Source: Pseudomonas sp. UBA5706 (GTDB lineage Bacteria > Pseudomonadota > Gammaproteobacteria > Pseudomonadales > Pseudomonadaceae). Taken from it: DNA of 64,000 nt. The stretch spans positions 1-64,000 of the forward strand of contig NZ_DIHC01000053.1 in NCBI RefSeq assembly GCF_002419965.1, in the 5' to 3' direction. The notes beneath the pieces are model-generated. The model saw only the letters and a list, made by a program, of their open reading frames with translations. It searched no databases and had not been told where the DNA came from. A program made the translations under genes and the position numbers. Shown one piece after another: positions 53,448-61,575 of this stretch; position 1 is the stretch's first letter, and every line of letters starts with the position of its first letter.

Positions 53448-54157
53448 GTAGTCGATCCAAATGCCAGATGCAGTCGAAAATGCACGGGGTCGAGAAGGCT
53501 TTCCACGTGCTCCATAAAACGTTCGCGGCGATCGAAGGTGGTGCGGATCGCCTTGAGAAACACCGTACCGGGTTCGCGCAGTGTCAACGCCGCATCGTCG
53601 GTGTTCAGCGGCTCGGCGCCAATCCATTGATCACCGCGATCCCCGACAAAACCGTGCGCAGCCAGGGTGACGGTCAGCGAATCGTCGATCAGCCCATCGC
53701 GCGGCAGGTTTTCCAGGCCATCGATGGCCGGAATCAGCACCCGCTCCAGCGACACCACGTTGCCATCAGCCGCCGTACGACGACGATCCAGCGCGATGAA
53801 ATCCGCCGTACCGAAACGCCCTCCCAGGTCGGGACGCTGCACTGCGACCAGCCGCAAAATCTCGGTGCTGACTCTGGCACCCGTGTCGGCCAACGCTTGG
53901 GCCCAGCCTGCGTGCTGGTCCAGGGAAATACCGTCATAGGTGACGATCGAACCGACGCCGGTCTGGGTTGCGATGTAGTTACGGCGCTTGAGTTCAGACA
54001 GCGCTTCACGCAGCGTGCCGCGACTGACATTGAATTCCTGAGCCAGCAGGTTCTCGCCCGGCAGCAATTCCCCCGAGCCCATCTGTCCGGTTTCTATCCG
54101 CCGGACGAGTTCGTCAATGACACGTTTCTTTTTATCGAATCGAACCTGTTTAATCAT
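53444..54157 (-). CDS. GntR-family regulator with UTRA ligand domain (HutC subfamily)
   Basis: 237 residues. N-terminal winged helix (GELLPGENLLAQEFNVSRGTLREALSELKRRNYI), then UTRA effector domain (about 85-235). ATG at 54157 is preferred to a TTG two codons upstream. TGTACA (54156-54161) overlaps its start and might be part of an operator. It leads the operon and presumably represses it until a substrate-derived ligand binds. Corresponds by context to YegW. Confidence 0.9.
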   Translation of the reverse strand: MIKQVRFDKKKRVIDELVRRIETGQMGSGELLPGENLLAQEFNVSRGTLREALSELKRRNYIATQTGVGSIVTYDGISLDQHAGWAQALADTGARVSTEILRLVAVQRPDLGGRFGTADFIALDRRRTAADGNVVSLERVLIPAIDGLENLPRDGLIDDSLTVTLAAHGFVGDRGDQWIGAEPLNTDDAALTLREPGTVFLKAIRTTFDRRERFMEHVESLLDPVHFRLHLAFGSTT

Positions 54158-54277
54158 GTACAAATTGATATCCGAAAAGAGTTGGAGAGAGCAAGTAATT
54201 TTTAACTTGCAACCGAAAATTTGTTACATCTGTTACGCCACGTTGCAAGCAAGCTGCTGCCGCCGCCCGCGTTAAAA

Positions 54278-54313
54278 CTGTAGCAGCCACGCCCGCAGGC
54301 GCAGCGCCGTATG
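54278..54313. repeat. REP-like element
   Basis: CTGTAGCAGCCACGCCCGCA (from 54278) followed by GGCGCAGCGCC. Single-armed copy of the repeat family at 36000 and 60523, in the gap between gntR and the DsbA-like gene. Confidence 0.5.
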
Positions 54314-54325
54314 CGCCAGGACGGA

Positions 54326-55024
54326 TCACTCGTCGGGATTAACCACACTCGACTGTTCGCCGATGATCTGACGAATGGCGCTGACGAAGACATCCACCGG
54401 TTGCCCGCCAGACACGGCATATTGGTCGTTGAACACCATCGTCGGCACCGAACTGACGCCCCGGGAGACCCAAAGCTGCTCCAGTTCGCGCACCGCTTGA
54501 GCGTACTCACCGGATGCCAGAACTGCTTCAGCGCGTGTGCGGTCCAGCCCGACCTTTTGTGCGATATCGGCCAGTACAGAGTGGCTCGACACATCGGCGA
54601 GCTGGCTGAAATACGCCGTGAACAGCGCTTCTTTCAATGCGTGCTGCTTGCCGTCAGACCCCGCCCCGGCCAGTCCGGCGCCCTCCACTTGCGCCCAATG
54701 CAACAATCGGTGGGCGTCAAAAGTGTTGTAGATGCGCCGTTCGCCAGGGGTGAACACGAACCCCAATTCAGCGCCGCGCTGGCGGATGTTTTCGGCGTTA
54801 GCCTGAAATTGTTCGCGGGTCGAGCCGTATTTCTCAGCGATATGCTCGAAGATGTCCTGACCTTCCGGGCCCATTTGCGGATTGAGCTCGAACGGCTGAA
54901 AGTGAATGTGCGCCTGGACTTCATCGCCCAGGTGCTGCAGCGCCTGATCCAGCGCACGCAAGCCGACGATGCACCAAGGACAGGAAACGTCGGAAATAAA
55001 GTCGATTTTCAGTGCAGTACTCAT
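54326..55024 (-). CDS. DsbA-family oxidoreductase (FrnE-like)
   Basis: 232 residues with a thioredoxin fold, active site CPWC (C15-C18), a helical insert and the cis-proline loop GVSSVPTMVF. No signal peptide, so it acts in the cytoplasm, unlike true DsbA; it fits the FrnE/2-hydroxychromene-isomerase-like branch. ATG at 55024 has GAGG upstream. Confidence 0.93.
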   Translation of the reverse strand: MSTALKIDFISDVSCPWCIVGLRALDQALQHLGDEVQAHIHFQPFELNPQMGPEGQDIFEHIAEKYGSTREQFQANAENIRQRGAELGFVFTPGERRIYNTFDAHRLLHWAQVEGAGLAGAGSDGKQHALKEALFTAYFSQLADVSSHSVLADIAQKVGLDRTRAEAVLASGEYAQAVRELEQLWVSRGVSSVPTMVFNDQYAVSGGQPVDVFVSAIRQIIGEQSSVVNPDE

Positions 55025-55347
55025 GACAGCCTCGTGCAGAAGAGGGAAAAGTGCACGATACGCCGAAGCCGAGACGAAGGGGATACGCGATAGGCGCATG
55101 AGGCGGCGTGTCGTCTGGGCAGCGCCAAGCGGTAACTATCGAGCCTCAAGCCCGGCGCGAGTTGAACGACGTTGGACTTAAGGCTTGACGCTTGCTGCTC
55201 GAAGCGGCTTCGCAAGGGTTGGCCGCGCTGGAGGCGCCCTCGCGATGTTCGCCAAGCGACGGCAATAGCGCCGCTGGCAAGAGCGCCTTCATAGGCGTGC
55301 TAAAAACGCTGAACCCATCCTGCAGTCAGCTTCCTCAGGGTTACGCG

Positions 55348-57660
55348 TTACGCCAGTTCGCTACGCAACTGCCGAGCGGCCGCTACCATGTTGATCAACG
55401 CCGCTTCGGTTTCCGGCCAGGCGCGGGTCTTCAGGCCACAGTCCGGGTTGACCCACAGGCGGTCGGCGGAAATACGCTGCACCGCCTTGCTCATCAACTT
55501 GACCATCTCGGCCTTGTCCGGCACGCGCGGTGAGTGGATGTCGTAGACGCCCGGGCCGATGTCGTTCGGATAATCGAACGCCTTGAAGGCTTCCAGCAAC
55601 TCCATGTCCGAACGCGAGGTCTCAATAGTAATCACGTCAGCGTCCATTGCCGCAATCGACTCGATCACGTCATTGAACTCGCTGTAGCACATGTGCGTGT
55701 GAATCTGCGTTTCGTCCCGCACGCCCGAGGCACACAAACGAAAGGCCTCCACCGCCCAGTCCAGATACTCGTTCCACTGCGCGCGACGCAGCGGCAAGCC
55801 CTCACGGAAGGCCGCTTCGTCGATCTGCACGATCTTGATTCCCGCGTTTTCCAGATCCACCACTTCGTCGCGAATCGCCAGCGCCAGTTGCCGGGCCTGC
55901 ACCTTGCGCGAAACATCTTCGCGCGGGAACGACCACATCAGCATGGTCACAGGGCCCGTCAGCATGCCCTTCATGACCTTGTCGGTCAGGCTTTGGGCGT
56001 ACTCGATCCAGCTGACGGTCATGGCCTGCGCACGGCTCAGGTCGCCAACGATCACCGCCGGTTTCACGCAACGCGATCCGTAACTCTGCACCCAGCCGAA
56101 ACGGCTGAACACGTAGCCGTCCAGTTGCTCGGCGAAGTATTCGACCATGTCGTTACGCTCGGCCTCGCCATGTACCAGCACATCCAACCCAAGACGCTCC
56201 TGAATCTGCACCGCATGGCGAATTTCGGCGCGCATCGCATCGTTGTAGTCGTTGGCCGACAACTTGCCCTGTTTCCACGACTGCCGCGCCAGACGAATCG
56301 ATGCTGTTTGTGGGAACGAGCCGATGGTAGTCGTCGGAAAGGCAGGCAGATTCAAACGTGCGCGCTGCAGTTCAATACGCTGACCAAAGCCGGACTGGCG
56401 TTGACTGTCCGCCGCCGTGATGGCCGCCAGACGCGCCTGTACAGCCGGTTTGTGAATGCGCGGCGACTGTTGGCGGCTCAGCTGCACGGCACGGCTTTCG
56501 GCCAGCGCGGCCTGTACATCAGGCGCGCCAGCATCATTAAGCGCTGCAACCAGAAGCGATATTTCCGTGCATTTCTGCTTGGCGAAGGCCAGCCAGCTTT
56601 TCAGTTCGGCATCGAGCGTATTTTCCCGCTCCAGATCGACCGGGCTGTGCAACAGCGAGCAGGAGGCGGCAACCCACAGGTTATCGGCGAATCGCAGCTG
56701 AGCCTCGGTCAACTGCTTAAGCACGGCCTCGAGATCGCAGCGCCAGACGTTACGCCCATTGACCACGCCCAGGGACAGCACTTTGTAGGTGGGCAGGCGA
56801 TCCAGCAGCGCCGGCAGTTGCTCAGGCGCGCGCACCAGGTCGACATGCAAGCCGTCGACCGGCAGGGAAGCCGCCAGACCGAGATTGTCTTCCAGACCAC
56901 CAAAGTAGGTCGCGATAAGCTTTTTCAGCGGTGAGTACTGCAGGCTGTGATAAGCGCGCTCGAAAGCGCTTTTCCACGCCTGGGGCAGATCCAGGCAAAG
57001 AATCGGCTCGTCGATCTGCACCCATTCCACGCCCTGCCCGGCCAGGCGACCGAGAATTTCACCGTAGATCGGCAGCAGACGTTCGAGCAATTCCAACTTG
57101 TCGAAGCTGTCGCCCTTGGCCTTGCCCAGCCACAGGTACGTCAGCGGCCCGATGATTACAGGCTTGACGTTGTGCCCCAGCGCCCGGGCTTCCTCAACTT
57201 CGTCGAACAGCTGTTCCCAGCTCAGTTTGAACGTCTGATCCTGAACGAATTCCGGGACCAGATAGTGGTAGTTGGTATCGAACCACTTGGTCAGCTCCTG
57301 AGCATATTGCGCCTTACCGTGGCCTGCGCTGCAGCACGTGTTGCTGGCACCGCGCGCCATGGCGAATAGCGTGTTCAGGGTGGGCAGGCCTGTGGTGTCG
57401 CACACGTCGGCGAACCGCTCGGGAATAACACCAAATGCCAGCGAATGGCTCAGCACTTGGTCGTACCAGGCGAAATCACCGACAGGCAGCAAGTCAATGC
57501 CGGTGTCTTTTTGCAGCTGCCAGTGAGCGGCCCGCAGGTTGCGCCCTACGGCTTGTAGGGCAGGCTGATCGATATCGCCCTTCCAATAGGCTTCGAGAGC
57601 TTTCTTCAGTTCACGATCAGCGCCGATGCGCGGAAAGCCTAAGGTGTGGGCCAGGGCCAT
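55348..57660 (-). CDS. metE: Cobalamin-independent methionine synthase
   Basis: 770-residue zinc enzyme transferring a methyl group from 5-methyltetrahydropteroyltriglutamate to homocysteine. N-terminal half starts MALAHTLGFPRIGADRELK. The C-terminal zinc site has HMCYSEF and NPDCGLKTR, and IDEAAFREG lies between. Divergent from metR, its expected LysR activator, with a MetR-like palindrome between them. Confidence 0.97.
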   Translation of the reverse strand: MALAHTLGFPRIGADRELKKALEAYWKGDIDQPALQAVGRNLRAAHWQLQKDTGIDLLPVGDFAWYDQVLSHSLAFGVIPERFADVCDTTGLPTLNTLFAMARGASNTCCSAGHGKAQYAQELTKWFDTNYHYLVPEFVQDQTFKLSWEQLFDEVEEARALGHNVKPVIIGPLTYLWLGKAKGDSFDKLELLERLLPIYGEILGRLAGQGVEWVQIDEPILCLDLPQAWKSAFERAYHSLQYSPLKKLIATYFGGLEDNLGLAASLPVDGLHVDLVRAPEQLPALLDRLPTYKVLSLGVVNGRNVWRCDLEAVLKQLTEAQLRFADNLWVAASCSLLHSPVDLERENTLDAELKSWLAFAKQKCTEISLLVAALNDAGAPDVQAALAESRAVQLSRQQSPRIHKPAVQARLAAITAADSQRQSGFGQRIELQRARLNLPAFPTTTIGSFPQTASIRLARQSWKQGKLSANDYNDAMRAEIRHAVQIQERLGLDVLVHGEAERNDMVEYFAEQLDGYVFSRFGWVQSYGSRCVKPAVIVGDLSRAQAMTVSWIEYAQSLTDKVMKGMLTGPVTMLMWSFPREDVSRKVQARQLALAIRDEVVDLENAGIKIVQIDEAAFREGLPLRRAQWNEYLDWAVEAFRLCASGVRDETQIHTHMCYSEFNDVIESIAAMDADVITIETSRSDMELLEAFKAFDYPNDIGPGVYDIHSPRVPDKAEMVKLMSKAVQRISADRLWVNPDCGLKTRAWPETEAALINMVAAARQLRSELA

Positions 57661-57709
57661 GACGACTACTCCATTCAAATAGGCCGCCATTGTCGACATC
57701 CCAACAGAC

Positions 57710-57724
57710 ATGAGACAAACTCAT
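57710..57724. promoter_or_regulatory. MetR-like palindrome between metE and metR
   Basis: ATGAG-ACAAA-CTCAT is a perfect inverted repeat close to the MetR motif TGAA-N5-TTCA (here TGAG-N5-CTCA), 50 bases from metE's start and 43 from metR's. Confidence 0.55.
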
Positions 57725-57766
57725 TGTTTTCGCGTTGATCACAAAATTCATTCATGGAGCGCTGAG

Positions 57767-58684
57767 GTGCTGGAAATACGTCACCTGAAAACCCTGCACG
57801 CATTGCGCGAGGCTGACAGCCTTGTTGATGCCGCTGACCGGCTGCATCTGACCCAGTCCGCCTTGTCTCACCAGTTCAAAGAGCTGGAAGAACGCATGGG
57901 CATGCCGTTGTTCGTACGCAAGACCAAGCCGGTGCGCTTCACCAGTGCCGGTCTGCGCCTACTTCAACTGGCCGACTCGGTGTTGCCACAGTTGCGCAGT
58001 GCCGAGCGTGATATCTCGCGCCTGGCAGGCGGCGTGGCCGGACGCTTGCACATGGCGATCGAATGCCACAGCTGTTTTCAGTGGTTGATGCCCACCATCG
58101 ACCAGTTCCGTGATGCCTGGCCTGAAGTGGAGCTGGATCTGGCGTCGGGGTTTGCCTTCGCTCCCCTTCCCGCCCTGGCGCGGGGTGACCTGGACCTGGT
58201 CGTGACGTCCGACCCGGTGGATCTGCCAGGGATTACCTATGTGCCGCTGTTCACCTACGAAGCGATGCTGGCCGTCGCGAATCAACATCCACTGGCAGGC
58301 AAATCGTTTGTCGTGCCTGAAGATCTGGCCAGCGAGACGCTGATCACCTACCCGGTGGAGCGTGACCGTCTGGATATCTTCACGCGGTTTCTGGAACCCG
58401 CCGACATCGAACCGGCGCAGGTGCGCACCTCTGAGTTGACAGTGATGATGATGCAACTTGTCGCCAGCGGTCGTGGTGTATGTGGGATGCCGCACTGGGC
58501 GCTGCACGAATACAGCTCACGGGGCTACGTGAAAGCCAAGCGGCTGGGTGACAAGGGTCTGTTCGCCACGCTGTATGCGGGCATCCGCGCCGACATGCTG
58601 GATGCGCCGTACATGCGCGACTTCCTGCTGACGGCCAAGGACACATCGTTTTCGACGCTCGACGGGGTGAGCGCGGTTCGTTGA
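57767..58684 (+). CDS. metR: LysR-type methionine regulator
   Basis: 305 residues. Start is the GTG at 57767 with GGAG six bases upstream, giving the E. coli MetR-like beginning MLEIRHLKTLHALREADSLV; a longer frame from 57710 would overlap the operator. The LysR helix-turn-helix includes AADRLHLTQSALSHQFKELE, followed by the homocysteine-sensing effector domain. Divergent metE is the classical target. Confidence 0.93.
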   Translation: MLEIRHLKTLHALREADSLVDAADRLHLTQSALSHQFKELEERMGMPLFVRKTKPVRFTSAGLRLLQLADSVLPQLRSAERDISRLAGGVAGRLHMAIECHSCFQWLMPTIDQFRDAWPEVELDLASGFAFAPLPALARGDLDLVVTSDPVDLPGITYVPLFTYEAMLAVANQHPLAGKSFVVPEDLASETLITYPVERDRLDIFTRFLEPADIEPAQVRTSELTVMMMQLVASGRGVCGMPHWALHEYSSRGYVKAKRLGDKGLFATLYAGIRADMLDAPYMRDFLLTAKDTSFSTLDGVSAVR

Positions 58685-58841
58685 GGGCCTTTGCCGAAGG
58701 CAAGAGGCGTGACGTGTCGACGATCAGCCGGAACCGGCAGCAAACCCGGCGTGCCGCGTTTATCTGACGTCACCGGGGTGTGCGGTTTTACCATCGCTGC
58801 GCGGCAGGTTGTTTTAACCGCCTCAGGCCAAAGTCAAAGGC

Positions 58842-59243
58842 TCACACCGTCAGCGAGCGATACAACGGCAAGATCGAATCCCGCGTCAACGGCGCCAAGT
58901 GCAGATGGTCAACGGCCCCGGCATCGACCCAGACGAGCTCCTCGATCTCTGCCGCTGGCACCACGTCCTGGGCAACGTCCAGCCGGTACAACTGGCAATT
59001 GACCTCGAATCCCGGTTCGTTGGCAGCCAAAGCGCAAAACTCTCCGAGAAACTGCGCCTGCTCCGGCTCGATCAGCAACCCCAACTCTTCGTGCAGTTCG
59101 CGAGCCAGTGCCTGGGGGGCGGACTCACCTGCGTCGATCTTGCCGCCTGGCTGCATGAATGCCTGAGTGCCACGCTTGCGCACCAGCAAGGTTCTGCCGT
59201 CGGCCCCTATCAGCAGAGCGGCGGCGATACGGATCACCTTCAC
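58842..59243 (-). CDS. Nudix hydrolase
   Basis: 133 residues with a Nudix box GGKIDAGESAPQALARELHE continuing ELG. It hydrolyses nucleoside diphosphate-linked compounds; the exact substrate is unknown (sequence length fits small housekeeping enzymes). Its ATG overlaps the end of ddl, so it is translated with it. Confidence 0.9.
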   Translation of the reverse strand: MKVIRIAAALLIGADGRTLLVRKRGTQAFMQPGGKIDAGESAPQALARELHEELGLLIEPEQAQFLGEFCALAANEPGFEVNCQLYRLDVAQDVVPAAEIEELVWVDAGAVDHLHLAPLTRDSILPLYRSLTV

Positions 59244-60331
59244 AGCACCACCTCGGTCTTCAGCCCGCGCATTTCCTCGGCACGCTCCAATGCCAGCACG
59301 ATCAGCCGGTCGATCAATTGCGGGTAGCTCAAGCCGCTGGCTTGCCAGAGTTTCGGGTACATGCTGATGGAGGTGAAGCCCGGCAGGGTGTTGACTTCGT
59401 TAATGATGATTTCCCTCGCCTCGGTGACAAAGAAATCCACCCGCGACAAACCGGCGCATCCCAATACGCGATAGGCCCGCAGCGCAACTTCGCGGACTTC
59501 GTCGGCCAGGTCAGGGGGCAACTCGGCCGGAATCGCGATGCGCGCCTGGCCATCGTTCAAATACTTGGTGTCATAGGCGTAAAACTCGTCATTGGCGACC
59601 ACCTCGCCACAGACGCTGACCTGCGGCTCGTGATTGCCCAATACCGCGCATTCCACTTCACGCCCAACGATGCCCTGCTCCAGCAAGACCTTGTTGTCGT
59701 AATCGAACGCCAGCTTCAAGGCCGCAGCATAGCTGGCTTCGTCGGTCACTTTGCTTACCCCGACCGAGGAGCCCTGGCTGGCTGGTTTGACGAACAACGG
59801 CAGGCCCAGTTGCGCGGACACGCTGACGAAATCCACCGATTCACCCCGGTGCAGCACGGCGAACGGCGCCACGGCGATGCCGGCATCGCGCAGCAGGCGT
59901 TTGGTGACGTCCTTGTCCATGCACACCGCCGAGCCCAGCACGTCGGGGCCGACGCAGGGGATGTCGAGCAAACGCAGCAGGCCCTGCAACGAACCGTCTT
60001 CGCCGGAACTGCCGTGTATCAGTGGAAAGACAACGTCAATGCGCGGGGCTTCCAGGCCGGTGTCGACTTCGACGAACTGCGGGCCCTTGGTACCGGGTAT
60101 CAGCGACAGCAGTCGGCCCGATTCGCTGAGCTTAATGTGCGCGGGATCGTCGGCATTCTGCAGGTAATCGCGCTCGTCGAAACGCAGCCAATGGCCCTGT
60201 TTGTCGATGCCGATGAGGGTGAGGTAGCAGTGATTGCGATCAATCGCGTTGACCACATTGCGCGCCGATTGCAACGACACTTCATGTTCGGAGGATTGCC
60301 CACCGAAAACGATGGCGACTGACTTTTTCAA
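59240..60331 (-). CDS. ddlA: D-alanine--D-alanine ligase (DdlA type)
   Basis: 363-residue ATP-grasp enzyme making the D-Ala-D-Ala dipeptide of peptidoglycan. Shows VFGGQSSEHEVSLQSA, HGSSGEDGSLQG and a C-terminal NEVNTLPGFT. Start is the TTG at 60331 with GGAG nine bases upstream, giving LKKSVAIVFGG; an upstream ATG at 60373 would add 14 residues of unrelated sequence. It is outside the mur cluster, so it is the second Ddl copy usual in gamma-proteobacteria. Confidence 0.93.
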   Translation of the reverse strand: MKKSVAIVFGGQSSEHEVSLQSARNVVNAIDRNHCYLTLIGIDKQGHWLRFDERDYLQNADDPAHIKLSESGRLLSLIPGTKGPQFVEVDTGLEAPRIDVVFPLIHGSSGEDGSLQGLLRLLDIPCVGPDVLGSAVCMDKDVTKRLLRDAGIAVAPFAVLHRGESVDFVSVSAQLGLPLFVKPASQGSSVGVSKVTDEASYAAALKLAFDYDNKVLLEQGIVGREVECAVLGNHEPQVSVCGEVVANDEFYAYDTKYLNDGQARIAIPAELPPDLADEVREVALRAYRVLGCAGLSRVDFFVTEAREIIINEVNTLPGFTSISMYPKLWQASGLSYPQLIDRLIVLALERAEEMRGLKTEVVL

Positions 60332-60522
60332 AGTGGGGAGCTCCTGGATTTCAGGTCGCAGAGCTAAAAGCAATTTGCGTCGTTAGTCCAGTCCCCAGGG
60401 CAACGGGTTGACGGAATGCAGCAGGAAATGAGGGGCGCGCACGCTTGGGTCTGGATAGGGGAAATATCCGCTCATAGGCGGTCGGGCCGATACCGGCTCG
60501 TCCTGACGTACCCGCAAAAAAA

Positions 60523-60590
60523 CTGTAGCAGCACGGCTTGCCAGCAGCGAGGCGTTTGAATTCTGCCGCCGGCAAGCCGGACTGCTACAG
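60523..60590. repeat. REP-like inverted element (best copy in window)
   Basis: CTGTAGCAGCACGGCTTGCC (60523-60542) faces GGCAAGCCGGACTGCTACAG (60571-60590), almost perfect over 20 bases, with a 28-base spacer containing GCCGCC. It lies between ddlA and rpmE2. Same family as elements near 31776, 36000 and 54278. Confidence 0.8.
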
Positions 60591-60650
60591 AGGACAGTGA
60601 TGCGCAACCACTCCGGTCAGCTGTACAACCGGTGGCAGGTGAAGCCTTCT

Positions 60651-60917
60651 TCAGTCCTTCTTCGCGCCAGACCCAAAGCTGGCGAAACGCTTATTGAACC
60701 CCGCGATACGACCCTCGGTGGTGGTCTTGCGCTGCTGCCCCGTGTACATCGGATGCGACGCACTGGAGACATCCAACGCGACATAGGGGTAAGTATTGCC
60801 ATCGCTATGCTTGTGAGTGCGATCGGTATCGACCGTCGACCCAATCAGAAAAAACACATCGGCAGCAGTGTCATGAAACAGCACCTGACGGTACTCGGGA
60901 TGGATATTGGCTTTCAT
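60651..60917 (-). CDS. rpmE2: Type B (zinc-free) ribosomal protein L31
   Basis: 88-residue L31 paralogue without the CxxC zinc-binding cysteines of RpmE. Shows the type B features MKANIHPEYR, SASHPMYTG and RIAGFNKRF. It replaces the zinc form under zinc shortage. The ATG at 60917 is chosen; upstream in-frame codons are AT-rich leader. A Zur-like box is 34 bases upstream. Confidence 0.95.
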   Translation of the reverse strand: MKANIHPEYRQVLFHDTAADVFFLIGSTVDTDRTHKHSDGNTYPYVALDVSSASHPMYTGQQRKTTTEGRIAGFNKRFASFGSGAKKD

Positions 60918-60950
60918 CGCGCTCTCCAGATGTAAGTAATCATGTAATAC

Positions 60951-60963
60951 GTTATACAGTAAC
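60951..60963 (-). promoter_or_regulatory. Zur-box-like sequence upstream of rpmE2
   Basis: GTTATACAGTAAC fits GTTATA-N2-ATAAC at 10 of 11 fixed positions, inside an AT-rich promoter region. The overlapping TGTAATACGTTATACA (60943-60958) is also partly symmetric. Consistent with zinc repression. Confidence 0.7.
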
Positions 60964-61115
60964 AAATGGTAAAAGTTCAAACGCCGCTTTTTTGTAACAG
61001 TTACAACTTTCGCCTTTGCTCGCGACGCAAGGGTCGCTAACGTTCGCGCCGCCGACAAACGCACCGCCCGACGCCCATCGGGAATGGAGTAACGAACTCA
61101 CCAGGAGGTTGTGCA

Positions 61116-61481
61116 ATGCAGATGATAGATCGCTACGAAATGACCCTTCCCGGCCACATGCGGCTGGTAGATGCCCGAAGCGCGCTGAATTACCTGGAGC
61201 GCTTCATCCAGAGCATTGACGGCCCGGTCGACAGCCAATTGCTGGAAGAGAAGCTGGAGCCGCTGGTAGAGGCCCTTCACGACGCCGCCGATGACGCACG
61301 TCCGGTGAGCGGCGACGAAGCCTTTCAGCTCAAGGCCTGTGAATGGGGTTACATCGCCCTGTCGCCCAAGGAGCGGGAAATGTTGCACCTCATCCGCTGC
61401 TGCAACGAAGAGGGTCAAGCGGACATCCTGCGGATGATCACCGAAACCCAGCAACGCAAGTCTCAACCTGACCTGAGGTAG
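61116..61481 (+). CDS. Small conserved-looking hypothetical protein
   Basis: 121 residues, mostly helical, acidic, no membrane segment. The strong AGGAGG nine bases before the ATG supports translation. Motifs such as YLERFIQSIDGPV and EREMLHLIRCCNEEGQADIL do not place it in a family I know. Divergent from rpmE2, convergent with the APC permease. Confidence 0.7.
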   Translation: MQMIDRYEMTLPGHMRLVDARSALNYLERFIQSIDGPVDSQLLEEKLEPLVEALHDAADDARPVSGDEAFQLKACEWGYIALSPKEREMLHLIRCCNEEGQADILRMITETQQRKSQPDLR

Positions 61482-61575
61482 GAGTGGCGAACGCCGCGGT
61501 GGGTGATGCCCATCGATCGGACAAGGAGGCCCTCGCAGTCATCAGGCGCGCCATTGCAGCGCGCCTTGCTTTGCC

